Origin: Bermanella sp041589295 | GTDB taxonomy: Bacteria; Pseudomonadota; Gammaproteobacteria; Pseudomonadales; Oceanobacteraceae | DNA: 18,105 nt | Reading direction: 5' to 3' | NCBI GenBank assembly: GCA_041589295.1 | Contig: JBFHVZ010000057.1 | Span: 1-18,105 of the forward strand | Shown here: positions 1 to 6,752 of the stretch, piece by piece | Numbering within the stretch: position 1 is the stretch's first letter | Layout: the number at the start of each line of letters is the position of its first letter | Translations under genes and position numbers: made by a program | The notes under the pieces: model-generated | What the model saw: the letters and a program-made list of their open reading frames with translations, nothing else | Databases searched by the model: none | Told to the model about the DNA's origin: nothing

Positions 1-522
1 ATCTGGATCGATCTTGAAATGACGGGCTTGGACCCAACCACAGACCGTGTTATCGAGATCGCCACCATAGTTACTGACTCTAATCTGAATGTACTGGCCG
101 AAGGTCCGGTACTGGCTATTCACCAGCCTGATGAGGTATTGGATGCCATGGATGATTGGAACACCAAAACCCATGGCAATAGTGGCCTCACCCAACGCGT
201 GAAGGACAGCACCATTGACGAAGCCGAAGCGCAGCGTCAGACCATTGAGTTTTTACGTGGCTATATTGGCAAAGGTGTATCGCCTATGTGTGGTAATAGC
301 GTGCACCAAGATCGTCGTTTCATGTTTAAGTATTTGCCGGAACTTGAGCAGTTTTTCCATTATCGCAACTTGGATGTGAGCACACTGAAAGAATTGGCGC
401 GCCGCTGGGCACCGGAAAAACTGGCGGGGTTACAAAAGCAGGGCTCACATAAAGCGTTGGATGACATTCGCGAAAGCATCGAAGAATTAAAATACTATCG
501 CGAACACATCATGAGTATTTAA
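1..522 (+). CDS. orn: Oligoribonuclease Orn (5'-truncated)
   Basis: This is a 3'-to-5' exoribonuclease of the DEDDh family. It degrades 2-5 nt RNA fragments and, in gammaproteobacteria, pGpG from cyclic-di-GMP turnover, in the cytoplasm. The reading frame is open from base 1, so the true start lies upstream. The visible part begins IWIDLEMTGLD, the Exo I motif with its catalytic Asp and Glu. Exo II is the HQDRRFM segment and Exo III is HKALDDIRES, with the catalytic His and Asp. About 173 residues are present; the family is about 180, so only a few N-terminal residues are missing. It ends just before a strong hairpin that separates it from the convergent hsp20. Identity is secure from the full set of motifs and the length. 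Confidence 0.97.
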   Translation: MWIDLEMTGLDPTTDRVIEIATIVTDSNLNVLAEGPVLAIHQPDEVLDAMDDWNTKTHGNSGLTQRVKDSTIDEAEAQRQTIEFLRGYIGKGVSPMCGNSVHQDRRFMFKYLPELEQFFHYRNLDVSTLKELARRWAPEKLAGLQKQGSHKALDDIRESIEELKYYREHIMSI

Positions 523-551
523 AACCACGTAATACGTTTTACTGCTAAAAG

Positions 552-579
552 AGAAAGCCGCTATTACTAGCGGCTTTCT
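552..579. terminator. Bidirectional terminator between orn and hsp20
   Basis: A perfect 12-bp stem (AGAAAGCCGCTA at 552-563 pairing with 568-579) closes a 4-base TTAC loop. On the plus strand it is followed by T-rich CTTGTTTC. On the minus strand the stem runs into TCTTTT. It sits between two convergent genes, 30 bases after the orn stop and 11 bases after the hsp20 stop, so it probably ends both transcripts by intrinsic termination. Confidence 0.88.
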
Positions 580-589
580 TGTTTCTGCA

Positions 590-1060
590 TTAAGCAGCTT
601 GGTCCTCAGTTTCGTCACGCTGATGTTCCAGCGCCCGCATGCCGTCACCAATCGGAATGGATTTGGGCTTCAATGCTTCGGGAATTTCTTTTTTCAGCGT
701 AATTGTGAGCAAGCCATTGCTTAACTCTGCGCCTGTTACCTCCACATAGTCGGCCAAATTAAATTTGCGCTCAAAGGTCCGATACGCAATACCTTGGTGT
801 AGGTATTTTCGCTCGCCTTGTTTGGCTTTTTCGCCGCGCACCATAAGCACATTACGTTCAACGGTAATATCCAGTTCGCTGCGTTCAAAGCCCGCTATGG
901 CCAAGGTAATGGCGTATTGATTTTCGTCCAATACCTCAATGTTGTATGGAGGATATGGACTGTGAGTGCTTTCACTGGCTTGTGCCGCATTTAATAAAGA
1001 TGCCATGCGATCAAAGCCAATGGAGCTTTTAAGTAGGGGAGTAAGATCAATTGAGTTCAT
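590..1060 (-). CDS. Small heat-shock protein, Hsp20/IbpA family
   Basis: This is an ATP-independent holdase chaperone that binds unfolding proteins and aggregates in the cytoplasm and passes them to DnaK/ClpB. From the chosen start it has 156 residues, a little longer than IbpA (about 137-142). The N-terminus MNSIDLTPLLKSSIGFDR closely matches the IbpA start. The alpha-crystallin domain follows, with PPYNIEVLDENQY at its beginning and the AELSNGLLTI signature near its end. A C-terminal I-x-I anchor (SIPIG) precedes an acidic tail. The start at 1060 is preferred because TAGGAG lies 8 bases upstream; the longer reading frame to 1111 would run through the leader hairpin and adds residues unlike the family. 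It lies downstream of groEL on the same strand but appears to have its own sigma32 promoter and a thermosensing leader. Confidence 0.95.
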   Translation of the reverse strand: MNSIDLTPLLKSSIGFDRMASLLNAAQASESTHSPYPPYNIEVLDENQYAITLAIAGFERSELDITVERNVLMVRGEKAKQGERKYLHQGIAYRTFERKFNLADYVEVTGAELSNGLLTITLKKEIPEALKPKSIPIGDGMRALEHQRDETEDQAA

Positions 1061-1137
1061 AATATATTCTCCTAAGAAGCAATATAAAATGGTTTCAATG
1101 ACACCGGACACTCTGAACGACAGCGTGTGTCCGGCTC
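1061..1137 (-). promoter_or_regulatory. Candidate ROSE-type RNA thermometer in the hsp20 leader
   Basis: The predicted leader is about 77 nt. Its 5' part forms an 8-bp hairpin (CCGGACAC, 1104-1111, with 1127-1134). Its 3' part reads TTGCT (1078-1082 on the plus axis), a 4-base TCTT loop, then AGGA (1070-1073), which is the core of the Shine-Dalgarno sequence. The TTGCT/AGGA pairing with one unmatched G is the hallmark of ROSE elements, which mask the ribosome site of small heat-shock genes at low temperature. A flanking ATATT/AATAT match (1081-1085 with 1064-1068) could extend the stem. I did this folding by eye, so it is a candidate only. Confidence 0.6.
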
Positions 1138-1143
1138 GTTTTT

Positions 1144-1173
1144 ATTTATAGGGTAACCAAACAGGTTTTCAAC
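1144..1173 (-). promoter_or_regulatory. Candidate sigma32 promoter of hsp20
   Basis: On the minus strand GTTGAA (1168-1173) is followed after 14 bases by CCCTATAAAT (1144-1153). This resembles the sigma32 consensus CTTGAA-N13-17-CCCCATNT. It lies in the 165-base gap between groEL and hsp20 and would start a transcript near 1137, just ahead of the thermometer-like leader. Confidence 0.6.
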
Positions 1174-1225
1174 CGTGCTTAGTTATGATGTTTTGTTTTT
1201 AACCTCGCGTTATTAAAACGGTTTG

Positions 1226-2857
1226 TTATCCCCATTGGTCACTGTATTGATCCGCTGTTGAACTGGAATCGTTCTTGGGCTGGTCAGTGATCATGACTTC
1301 AGTGGTCAGCATTAAACCAGCGATGGATGCCGCATGCTGCAGGGCAGTACGCGTTACTTTCGCCGGATCAATAATACCCATGTCGAGCATGTCGCCGTAT
1401 TCGCCAGTTTGCGCGTTATAACCGTAGGCTCCGTCTTCTTTGCGAATGTTCTCCAGCACCACACTGCTTTCAATGCCAGCGTTTTTAACAATTTGACGGA
1501 ACGGTTCTTCCATGGCGCGCAGCGCAATATTAACGCCGACTTTTTGATCGTCATTGGCAACCTTTAACGCTTGCGCTTTCACTTGGTCGGCAATACGCAC
1601 TAAGCTGACACCACCGCCAGGGACAATGCCCTCTTCGACAGCCGCTCGGGTAGCGTGGAACGCATCATCCACCAAGTCTTTTTTCTCTTTCATTTCGACT
1701 TCGGTGGCGGCCCCCACTTTAATAACAGCAACACCGCCCGCTAATTTAGCGATGCGCTCTTGCAGTTTTTCTTTGTCGTAGTCCGAAGTACTGGCGTTCA
1801 GTTCGTTGCGAATTTGCGCGACGCGATCGGCAATGGCTTGTTGTTCGCCGTCACCGTTGACTACCGTGGTGTTATCTTTACTGATCACCACGCGCTGGGC
1901 GCTACCCAGTTGCGATAGCTCGACCTTGTCTAACGACAAACCAACTTCTTCGGCAATGACTTCGCCACCGGTTAACACGGCTAGATCTTGTAGCATGGCT
2001 TTGCGACGGTCACCAAAGCCGGGTGCTTTTACTGCTGCCACTTTAAGTACGCCGCGCAACGAGTTGACCACCAAGGTGGACAGAGCTTCGCCATCAATGT
2101 CTTCGGCAATTAACAACAGTGGGCGACCTTCTTTCGCAACTTTCTCTAACAGCGGTAAACACTCCCGCAAGCTGGAGATTTTTTTGTCGTAAAGCAGGAT
2201 GTAAGGTTGCTCTAACTCACACTGCATTTTTTCTTGGTTAGTGATGAAGTACGGCGATAAATAGCCGCGGTCAAACTGCATACCTTCTACTACTTCCAGT
2301 TCGTTTTGCAGTGACTTACCTTCTTCAACGGTGACGACACCATCGCGCCCAACGCGGTCCATGGCTTCGGCTAAGATTTTACCAATGTCGTGATTCCAGT
2401 TGGCCGACACGGTTGCGACTTGGCCAATGGATTTAGAATCATCACAAGGCTTTGATAACGACTTTAGTGCCTCAGTGGCTTCTTTTACCACAGCGTCAAT
2501 GCCACGTTTTAGATCCATGGGATTCATGCCAGCCGCAATGGCCTTATGGCCTTCGCGGATCAAGGCTTGCGCGAGCACGGTTGCCGTCGTGGTGCCATCG
2601 CCTGCCACATCGGCGGTCTTGGCAGACACTTCCTTCACCATTTGTGCTCCCATGTTTTCAAATTTGTCGGAGAGTTGAATTTCTTTAGCCACCGACACAC
2701 CGTCTTTGGTGATGCGGGGCGCACCGAAGCCTTTATCTAATACCACGTTGCGGCCTTTGGGTCCCAACGTTGCTTTGACGGCATCGGCTAACACATTCAC
2801 GCCTTTTAACATGCGTTCACGGGCTTGGTCAGAAAATGCGATGGCTTTGGCACTCAT
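1226..2857 (-). CDS. groEL: Chaperonin GroEL (60 kDa), tail variant, possibly a second copy
   Basis: This is the large chaperonin subunit: a tetradecameric ATP-driven folding cage working with GroES in the cytoplasm. It has 543 residues. The ATPase residues are present: KDG with Asp52, GDGTTT with Asp87, and Asp398 in VDDAFHATRAAVEEG. So are the apical substrate and GroES contacts (GYLSPYF around 198-204) and the YGYNAQTGEYGDM and DPAKVTR segments. Two things are odd. The C-terminus ends in a Ser/Asp/Gln-rich tail (PKNDSSSTADQYSDQWG) instead of the Gly-Gly-Met repeats of standard bacterial GroEL. Around 152-158 it reads ANWNHDI where the usual sequence is ANSDE(T/S). Translation is coupled to groES through an ATGA overlap, with AAGGAG 8 bases before the ATG. 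The tail suggests a paralogue beside a housekeeping groESL elsewhere, but that cannot be seen here. Confidence 0.97.
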   Translation of the reverse strand: MSAKAIAFSDQARERMLKGVNVLADAVKATLGPKGRNVVLDKGFGAPRITKDGVSVAKEIQLSDKFENMGAQMVKEVSAKTADVAGDGTTTATVLAQALIREGHKAIAAGMNPMDLKRGIDAVVKEATEALKSLSKPCDDSKSIGQVATVSANWNHDIGKILAEAMDRVGRDGVVTVEEGKSLQNELEVVEGMQFDRGYLSPYFITNQEKMQCELEQPYILLYDKKISSLRECLPLLEKVAKEGRPLLLIAEDIDGEALSTLVVNSLRGVLKVAAVKAPGFGDRRKAMLQDLAVLTGGEVIAEEVGLSLDKVELSQLGSAQRVVISKDNTTVVNGDGEQQAIADRVAQIRNELNASTSDYDKEKLQERIAKLAGGVAVIKVGAATEVEMKEKKDLVDDAFHATRAAVEEGIVPGGGVSLVRIADQVKAQALKVANDDQKVGVNIALRAMEEPFRQIVKNAGIESSVVLENIRKEDGAYGYNAQTGEYGDMLDMGIIDPAKVTRTALQHAASIAGLMLTTEVMITDQPKNDSSSTADQYSDQWG

Positions 2858-3168
2858 GCTGCTTTCTCCTTGGTTTCAGACAACTCGATAACGGCCAAAA
2901 TGTCGGACTCTCTCATGATAAGAACAGGCTCCTGATCGATTTTAATTTCGGTGCCTGCGTATTGAGAAAATAAAATATGATCACCGGGCTTTACCGCCAG
3001 CGCGCGTAATTGTCCTTGCTCGGTTAATGCACCCTCACCCACAGCAATGACTTCGCCGCGATTAGGCTTTTCGCTGGCTGAATCTGGGATGACGATACCG
3101 GCCGCAGTTTGGGTTTCTGCGGTAAGACGGCGCACAACCACCCGATCATAGAGAGGTTTCACACCCAT
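2854..3168 (-). CDS. groES: Co-chaperonin GroES (10 kDa)
   Basis: This is the heptameric lid of the GroEL cage. It has 104 residues against about 96-97 in the standard family. The sequence begins VKPLYDRVVVRR and contains the mobile loop (about residues 17-34, TQTAAGIVIPDSASEKP) with the hydrophobic GIVI that binds the GroEL apical domain. The core continues with RGEVIAVGEG and ends with VLIMRESDILAVIE. The extra length is mostly a short charged C-terminal extension (ELSETKEKAA). A strong ribosome site, GGAGGA (plus-strand 3176-3181), lies 7 bases before the ATG. Its TGA overlaps the groEL ATG, as expected for a coupled operon, and a sigma32-like promoter lies about 70 bases upstream. Confidence 0.97.
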   Translation of the reverse strand: MGVKPLYDRVVVRRLTAETQTAAGIVIPDSASEKPNRGEVIAVGEGALTEQGQLRALAVKPGDHILFSQYAGTEIKIDQEPVLIMRESDILAVIELSETKEKAA

Positions 3169-3238
3169 GGTTTATTCCTCCAAAAATGACTGATAACCTT
3201 TGAAAGATATTGGACATTTGAATAATGCCCGGCCAAAA

Positions 3239-3266
3239 AAATAGGAGCACAAAATAAAATTTCAAG
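3239..3266 (-). promoter_or_regulatory. Candidate sigma32 promoter of groES-groEL
   Basis: On the minus strand CTTGAA (3261-3266) is followed after 13 bases by CTCCTATTT (3239-3247), close to the sigma32 consensus CTTGAA-N13-17-CCCCATNT. The region is very AT-rich and I see no CIRCE (HrcA) inverted repeat, so sigma32 rather than HrcA control is the better guess. Confidence 0.65.
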
Positions 3267-3330
3267 AATGTTTTTCTAAAAAATATTTTTATCTTGTCGA
3301 TAGGTATTAATAGAAACCATTAATTGAACC

Positions 3331-3342
3331 CCTCTAGGGAGG
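3331..3342 (+). promoter_or_regulatory. Short inverted repeat over the ribosome site of the 202-aa gene
   Basis: The leader reads CCTC-TAGG-GAGG, where the second arm is the Shine-Dalgarno sequence (GGGAGG, 5 bases before the ATG). A 4-bp GC-rich hairpin could partly hide the ribosome site. It is short and could arise by chance. Confidence 0.3.
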
Positions 3343-3346
3343 TGAC

Positions 3347-3955
3347 ATGAAATCCACATCCGCCGTTATCTCTGGGCAGTCGTTAAACGAATACTTTATG
3401 CATCGGCTGAGTCGCAGTACGTCTGCGCTAAAACCCGAGCCCAATGACGATACTCTGGCCTATCTTGCCGCCATGCTTACCCGATTGGCCCACGCAGAAG
3501 ACTTGTTTAGTTATCACGAAGGCCGCCTTACCTTGCAGCCGCTGGCACTCCTGTATCGCGATGCGTTAGAAGCACCTTCGCAGCAACTGCGGTGTTTGAT
3601 GTTTCGACAGCTCGGTGATCAGTCTTTATTTATTGGGGCGCTCTTTCCCGAGCTGTATAAGCGCATGGGAATTCATCAAGACTATTTTATTGGTATGGGC
3701 GGCGGTGCGTATCAATACTTGGCCGACCAAGGTGCGAGTCATCATCAGGTGTATCAATATTTGTCCCGTCACTTTTCACCCGTGTTAAACAGTGTGGCGC
3801 AGGCCTGCCATAAGGAAATTTGTTTTGATGCACAGGATGTCTTTGCCTTGTATCAAAAATGGCTTGCCACTGGTGATCGAGCATGTCGCCAACAGCTAGA
3901 AGCCATGGGCATCACCCTAAGTGCGACACCACAGGGTAGGCATATGATGAATTAG
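3347..3955 (+). CDS. Conserved-looking protein of unknown function, 202 aa
   Basis: I do not recognise a named family. It looks like a soluble, mostly helical cytoplasmic protein with no signal peptide or membrane segment. Striking stretches, likely the conserved core, are LGDQSLFIGALFPELY (about 89-104) and DYFIGMGGGAYQYLA (about 112-126), which contains a Gly triplet. There are two Cys in the second half plus one at 83, and several His residues (HH at 132-133), but no clear metal motif. It has a strong ribosome site (GGGAGGTGAC before the ATG) and normal codon use, so it is very likely a real gene. It is divergent from groES, sharing a 178-base promoter region, and is followed by corA after 68 bases. 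A role in stress cannot be inferred from position alone. Confidence 0.85.
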   Translation: MKSTSAVISGQSLNEYFMHRLSRSTSALKPEPNDDTLAYLAAMLTRLAHAEDLFSYHEGRLTLQPLALLYRDALEAPSQQLRCLMFRQLGDQSLFIGALFPELYKRMGIHQDYFIGMGGGAYQYLADQGASHHQVYQYLSRHFSPVLNSVAQACHKEICFDAQDVFALYQKWLATGDRACRQQLEAMGITLSATPQGRHMMN

Positions 3956-4023
3956 ACTCGTGGGTTTTAATGGCAGACTGGGCTATGATTAACCTTTATA
4001 TCACGCGATAAATAAGGACCGTA

Positions 4024-4977
4024 ATGGACGTACGCGTACAGTGGTGGCGCAATGGCCAGCTGCGCTTTGGTGATCTTAGCTTGGTTGATGAATATCAGCG
4101 CCAACGGGAAGGAAAAATCTGGGTAGATGTACAAGCCAGCGAGATTCCCGATGCGCTTACCCGCGTGTTTGACTTGCACGAGCTGGCGTTAAAAGATGCA
4201 AAGCGCTTGCGCCATCCGCCCAAAGTCGAAGTGTTTGATAATTATGTCTATATTTTGCAGCGGGGCATTCAACACTTTAACGAAGAACTTGAATTTTCCC
4301 ATGTACAAATATCGCTTTTTTTAGGTGATGACTTTCTCATAAGCTTTCACCAAAAACCTTCGTACAGTGTGGATTTTTGGTGGCGCAATAAAGAAGCGCA
4401 AACCTATGTCGAAAAGGGACTGCCTTTTTTAACGGCCCGCATTCTCAACACGCTGGCAAGTCGCTATTTGGAAACCCTTTTGGAATTCGAACAGTTACTG
4501 GGTGACCTTGAAGATACCGTCTATAGCGACACCACAGACAACACGCTCAATGACCTTAACCGATATCGCTCGCGCCTACGCAAGCTGCGCCGGATTTTTC
4601 GCTACCACGAAAAAACATCCAAAGAATTGATAGATCATTATAAAGATTCCGAAGGGGATCTGATTTATCACTGGAATGACGTGTACGATAAAAACGAACG
4701 CCTATGTTCTTTGTGTGAGCTGTATTATGAGCTCACAGGCGACTTAATTGACGGTTCATTATCCATGGCATCTCACCGCCTAAACCGCACCATGCAGGTG
4801 TTGACTGTAATCACCGCCATCTTTGTGCCGCTGGGTTTTTTGGCTGGTTTATACGGAATGAACTTCGAATACATGCCCGAACTAAAAATAGAAAATGGCT
4901 ACTATTTTTTGCTGGGCTCCATGGGCTTGATTGCCACAGCCTTGATTACCATCTTTAAAGTGAAACGCTGGTTATGA
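4024..4977 (+). CDS. CorA-family divalent cation transporter
   Basis: This is an inner-membrane pentameric channel/transporter of the CorA family, most likely for Mg2+ (Co2+ and Ni2+ are possible). It has 317 residues, the usual size. A long N-terminal cytoplasmic alpha/beta domain is followed by the helical stalk (about 140-250) rich in charged residues. Transmembrane helix 1 spans about 255-276 and ends in the signature YGMNF (GMN at 278-280). The periplasmic loop MPEL follows, then helix 2 at about 293-312 and a basic C-terminus KVKRWL. AAGGA lies 5 bases before the ATG. The stop overlaps the mscS start by ATGA, so the two are co-translated. ZntB-type zinc transport is an alternative within the superfamily, but GMN with MPEL favours CorA proper. 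Confidence 0.93.
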   Translation: MDVRVQWWRNGQLRFGDLSLVDEYQRQREGKIWVDVQASEIPDALTRVFDLHELALKDAKRLRHPPKVEVFDNYVYILQRGIQHFNEELEFSHVQISLFLGDDFLISFHQKPSYSVDFWWRNKEAQTYVEKGLPFLTARILNTLASRYLETLLEFEQLLGDLEDTVYSDTTDNTLNDLNRYRSRLRKLRRIFRYHEKTSKELIDHYKDSEGDLIYHWNDVYDKNERLCSLCELYYELTGDLIDGSLSMASHRLNRTMQVLTVITAIFVPLGFLAGLYGMNFEYMPELKIENGYYFLLGSMGLIATALITIFKVKRWL

Positions 4978-5846
4978 TTTCTTATTTAGAAAGTGCACAA
5001 GCCTTTTTAAGTTACTCGCTGTTAGAAATTGGCGACTACCGCTTAAGTGTCGGCGGGCTATTGGGTGCGTTTGTTATTTTTATTCTGGGCTGGTTTATTT
5101 CCCGCTCGGTACGCAAAGGGTTAGAACGGGTAGCACGCAGTCGGACTGGTCTGAATACCCAAATGTATACGTTGGGCCGTTTACTGCATTACGTGATCTT
5201 GACCGTGGCGTTTTTGTGGGCTTGTAGTGCGTTAGGCATCAGCATGAATAAGCTCACCATTGTAGCCGGTGCGCTCAGTGTGGGTATTGGTTTTGGTTTG
5301 CAAAATATCGTCAACAACTTTGTTAGCGGTATTATTATTTTGTTTGAGAAGTCCTTAAAGGTCGGTGACTTAATCGAATTGGAATCCGGCACCTTTGGCG
5401 AAGTGGTGGAAATTAATATTCGCAGCACCATGTTAAGAACCGCCGAAAACGTCGATATTCTAGTACCCAACAGTGAATTTATTAACGGACGTGTAACCAA
5501 TTGGACATTGGCCGAAGACGTACGCCGTTTTCGTATTCCCTTTGGTGTGGCTTACGGCAGTGATAAAGAGCTAGTAAAAAAAGCTGCGCTAGAGGCTGCT
5601 TCAGAAGTGGAGCACACATTAGATGGCGAGAAGCGCGAGTCCATTGTGTTGATGACGGGGTTTGGTGATAGTAGTTTGGATTTCACACTGGTGGTCTGGG
5701 TTAAGTCCACCAGTGTGAAGCGCCCGGGTCAATTAACATCGGACTATTTGTGGAAAATAGACGATGCATTCCGCCGTTATAATATTGAGATTCCATTCCC
5801 GCAACGGGATCTACACTTGCGCAGCGGTTTTGTCGGTAAAGACTAA
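4974..5846 (+). CDS. Small-conductance mechanosensitive channel, MscS family
   Basis: This inner-membrane heptameric channel opens under membrane tension and releases solutes during hypo-osmotic shock. It has 290 residues, close to E. coli MscS (286). Three transmembrane helices are visible: about 24-45, 68-87, and the pore-lining TM3 at about 92-125 with the Gly/Ala-rich face GALSVGIGFGLQNIVNNF. The beta domain follows (VGDLIELESGTFGEV, then STMLRTAENVDILVPNSEF) and the alpha/beta vestibule ends in IEIPFPQRDLHLR, a family signature. It is coupled to corA by a 4-base overlap. It runs tail to tail into the last gene of the ectoine operon with only 9 bases between stops, which places solute release next to solute synthesis. 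Confidence 0.95.
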   Translation: MISYLESAQAFLSYSLLEIGDYRLSVGGLLGAFVIFILGWFISRSVRKGLERVARSRTGLNTQMYTLGRLLHYVILTVAFLWACSALGISMNKLTIVAGALSVGIGFGLQNIVNNFVSGIIILFEKSLKVGDLIELESGTFGEVVEINIRSTMLRTAENVDILVPNSEFINGRVTNWTLAEDVRRFRIPFGVAYGSDKELVKKAALEAASEVEHTLDGEKRESIVLMTGFGDSSLDFTLVVWVKSTSVKRPGQLTSDYLWKIDDAFRRYNIEIPFPQRDLHLRSGFVGKD

Positions 5847-5855
5847 CCACTATTT

Positions 5856-6752
5856 CTAATTAATATGCTCGCCTTGCATTAAACCGCGAAACCCAGTGTG
5901 ACCGTATAACGCGTGAAACGCTGGGTCTTCTTGAATGTCCTCACGGTACGATTCGCGAAAGCTTAACGCTTTTTTAAGGTTTACGATGGCTTCATCGTAA
6001 CGGTCCAGTGCCGTATACGCGCCTGCCAATTGGTAAAATGCATGACTGTTTTCGGGGTCGATCTTCAACGCTTGCAAGCATAGGTTTACCGCCCATTGTG
6101 GCTCGCCTAGCTCTAATGCCGCGTCGGCTTTATAGGTTAGCGCTTCGCAGTCGTCGGGACGACGACGCAAAATATCATCGTAAATTTCGATCTTGCCTGA
6201 CGGAGAGCTGTCTTGTTGCGCGCGCAACCAAAGCGATTGAACATCTTGCGTAAGTTCAATTTCCTCTCGGTTTTCTTCGATGTGTTGCGCTTTTTGCGTG
6301 AGTTGTTTTTCGATATTGGATAAACGGTTTTCGTATTCATCGACAATTTTCGAGACCTGATCGTTGGCATAAGTATGCACGCGATCTTTAATGTCTCGAA
6401 TCGATGTCCAACCAACGATCACCAAGATAGAGGAGGCTGCCGCAATTAAATAGAAAAAGTAGGTGACGGTGTCGGTGGCATAGGTCACTGCACGGTCAAT
6501 GGATTGATGTTCGCGCTCAAGAATTTTTTCGTTGAACTCTACGCGAATGGTCGCTTGTTCAGAGCGCAGCTGTTTAAGTTCGTCCAAGACGTAGCGTTCA
6601 ACAAAGGGTGAATACAAGGGCGCTTCTAACGTTTCGACCTTTTCTTTGGCTAGCGCGTTTTTTGTGTCGGCTTCGGCCCACAATGGCAAGCTCAGCAAAG
6701 TGGTGCCGAGCAAGACACATAGCGTGGCAAACAAGTTTTTTAGGCTAGACAT
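5856..6752 (-). CDS. Membrane-anchored TPR protein at the end of the ectoine operon
   Basis: It has 298 residues and an unknown specific function. An N-terminal signal-like segment (1-26, ending LWAEA) is followed by a charged helical stretch, then one transmembrane helix at about 97-116 (TYFFYLIAAASSILVIVGW). A coiled coil spans about 122-172 (IEKQLTQKAQHIEENREEIE). Two to three tetratricopeptide repeats span about 186-265 (EALTYKADAALELGEPQWAV, then SHAFYQLAGAYTALDRYDEA). TPRs usually bind protein partners; whether they face the cytoplasm depends on whether the N-terminal segment is cleaved. The start lies 13 bases inside ask_ect, without a good ribosome site, so translation is probably coupled. 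It is likely co-transcribed with ectABC-ask_ect. Confidence 0.88.
   Translation of the reverse strand: MSSLKNLFATLCVLLGTTLLSLPLWAEADTKNALAKEKVETLEAPLYSPFVERYVLDELKQLRSEQATIRVEFNEKILEREHQSIDRAVTYATDTVTYFFYLIAAASSILVIVGWTSIRDIKDRVHTYANDQVSKIVDEYENRLSNIEKQLTQKAQHIEENREEIELTQDVQSLWLRAQQDSSPSGKIEIYDDILRRRPDDCEALTYKADAALELGEPQWAVNLCLQALKIDPENSHAFYQLAGAYTALDRYDEAIVNLKKALSFRESYREDIQEDPAFHALYGHTGFRGLMQGEHIN

Noticed and set aside
1061..1111. 17-residue N-terminal extension of Hsp20
   Set aside because: It runs through the leader hairpin, lacks a ribosome site, and is unlike the family start, whereas the ATG at 1060 has TAGGAG at good spacing.
966..1151. 61-codon frame on the plus strand
   Set aside because: It is mostly antisense to hsp20 and its leader, with no ribosome site or domain.
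1334..2740. Several open frames antisense to groEL
   Set aside because: They mirror the codon pattern of a strongly conserved gene on the other strand and have no family features.
3169..3346. CIRCE (HrcA) operator for groES
   Set aside because: No TTAGCACTC-N9-GAGTGCTAA repeat is present; the sigma32-type elements explain the region better.
5824..5887. GCGGTTT ... AAACCGC as a terminator between mscS and the TPR gene
   Set aside because: The arms are 50 bases apart and lie inside both genes, with no T-run.
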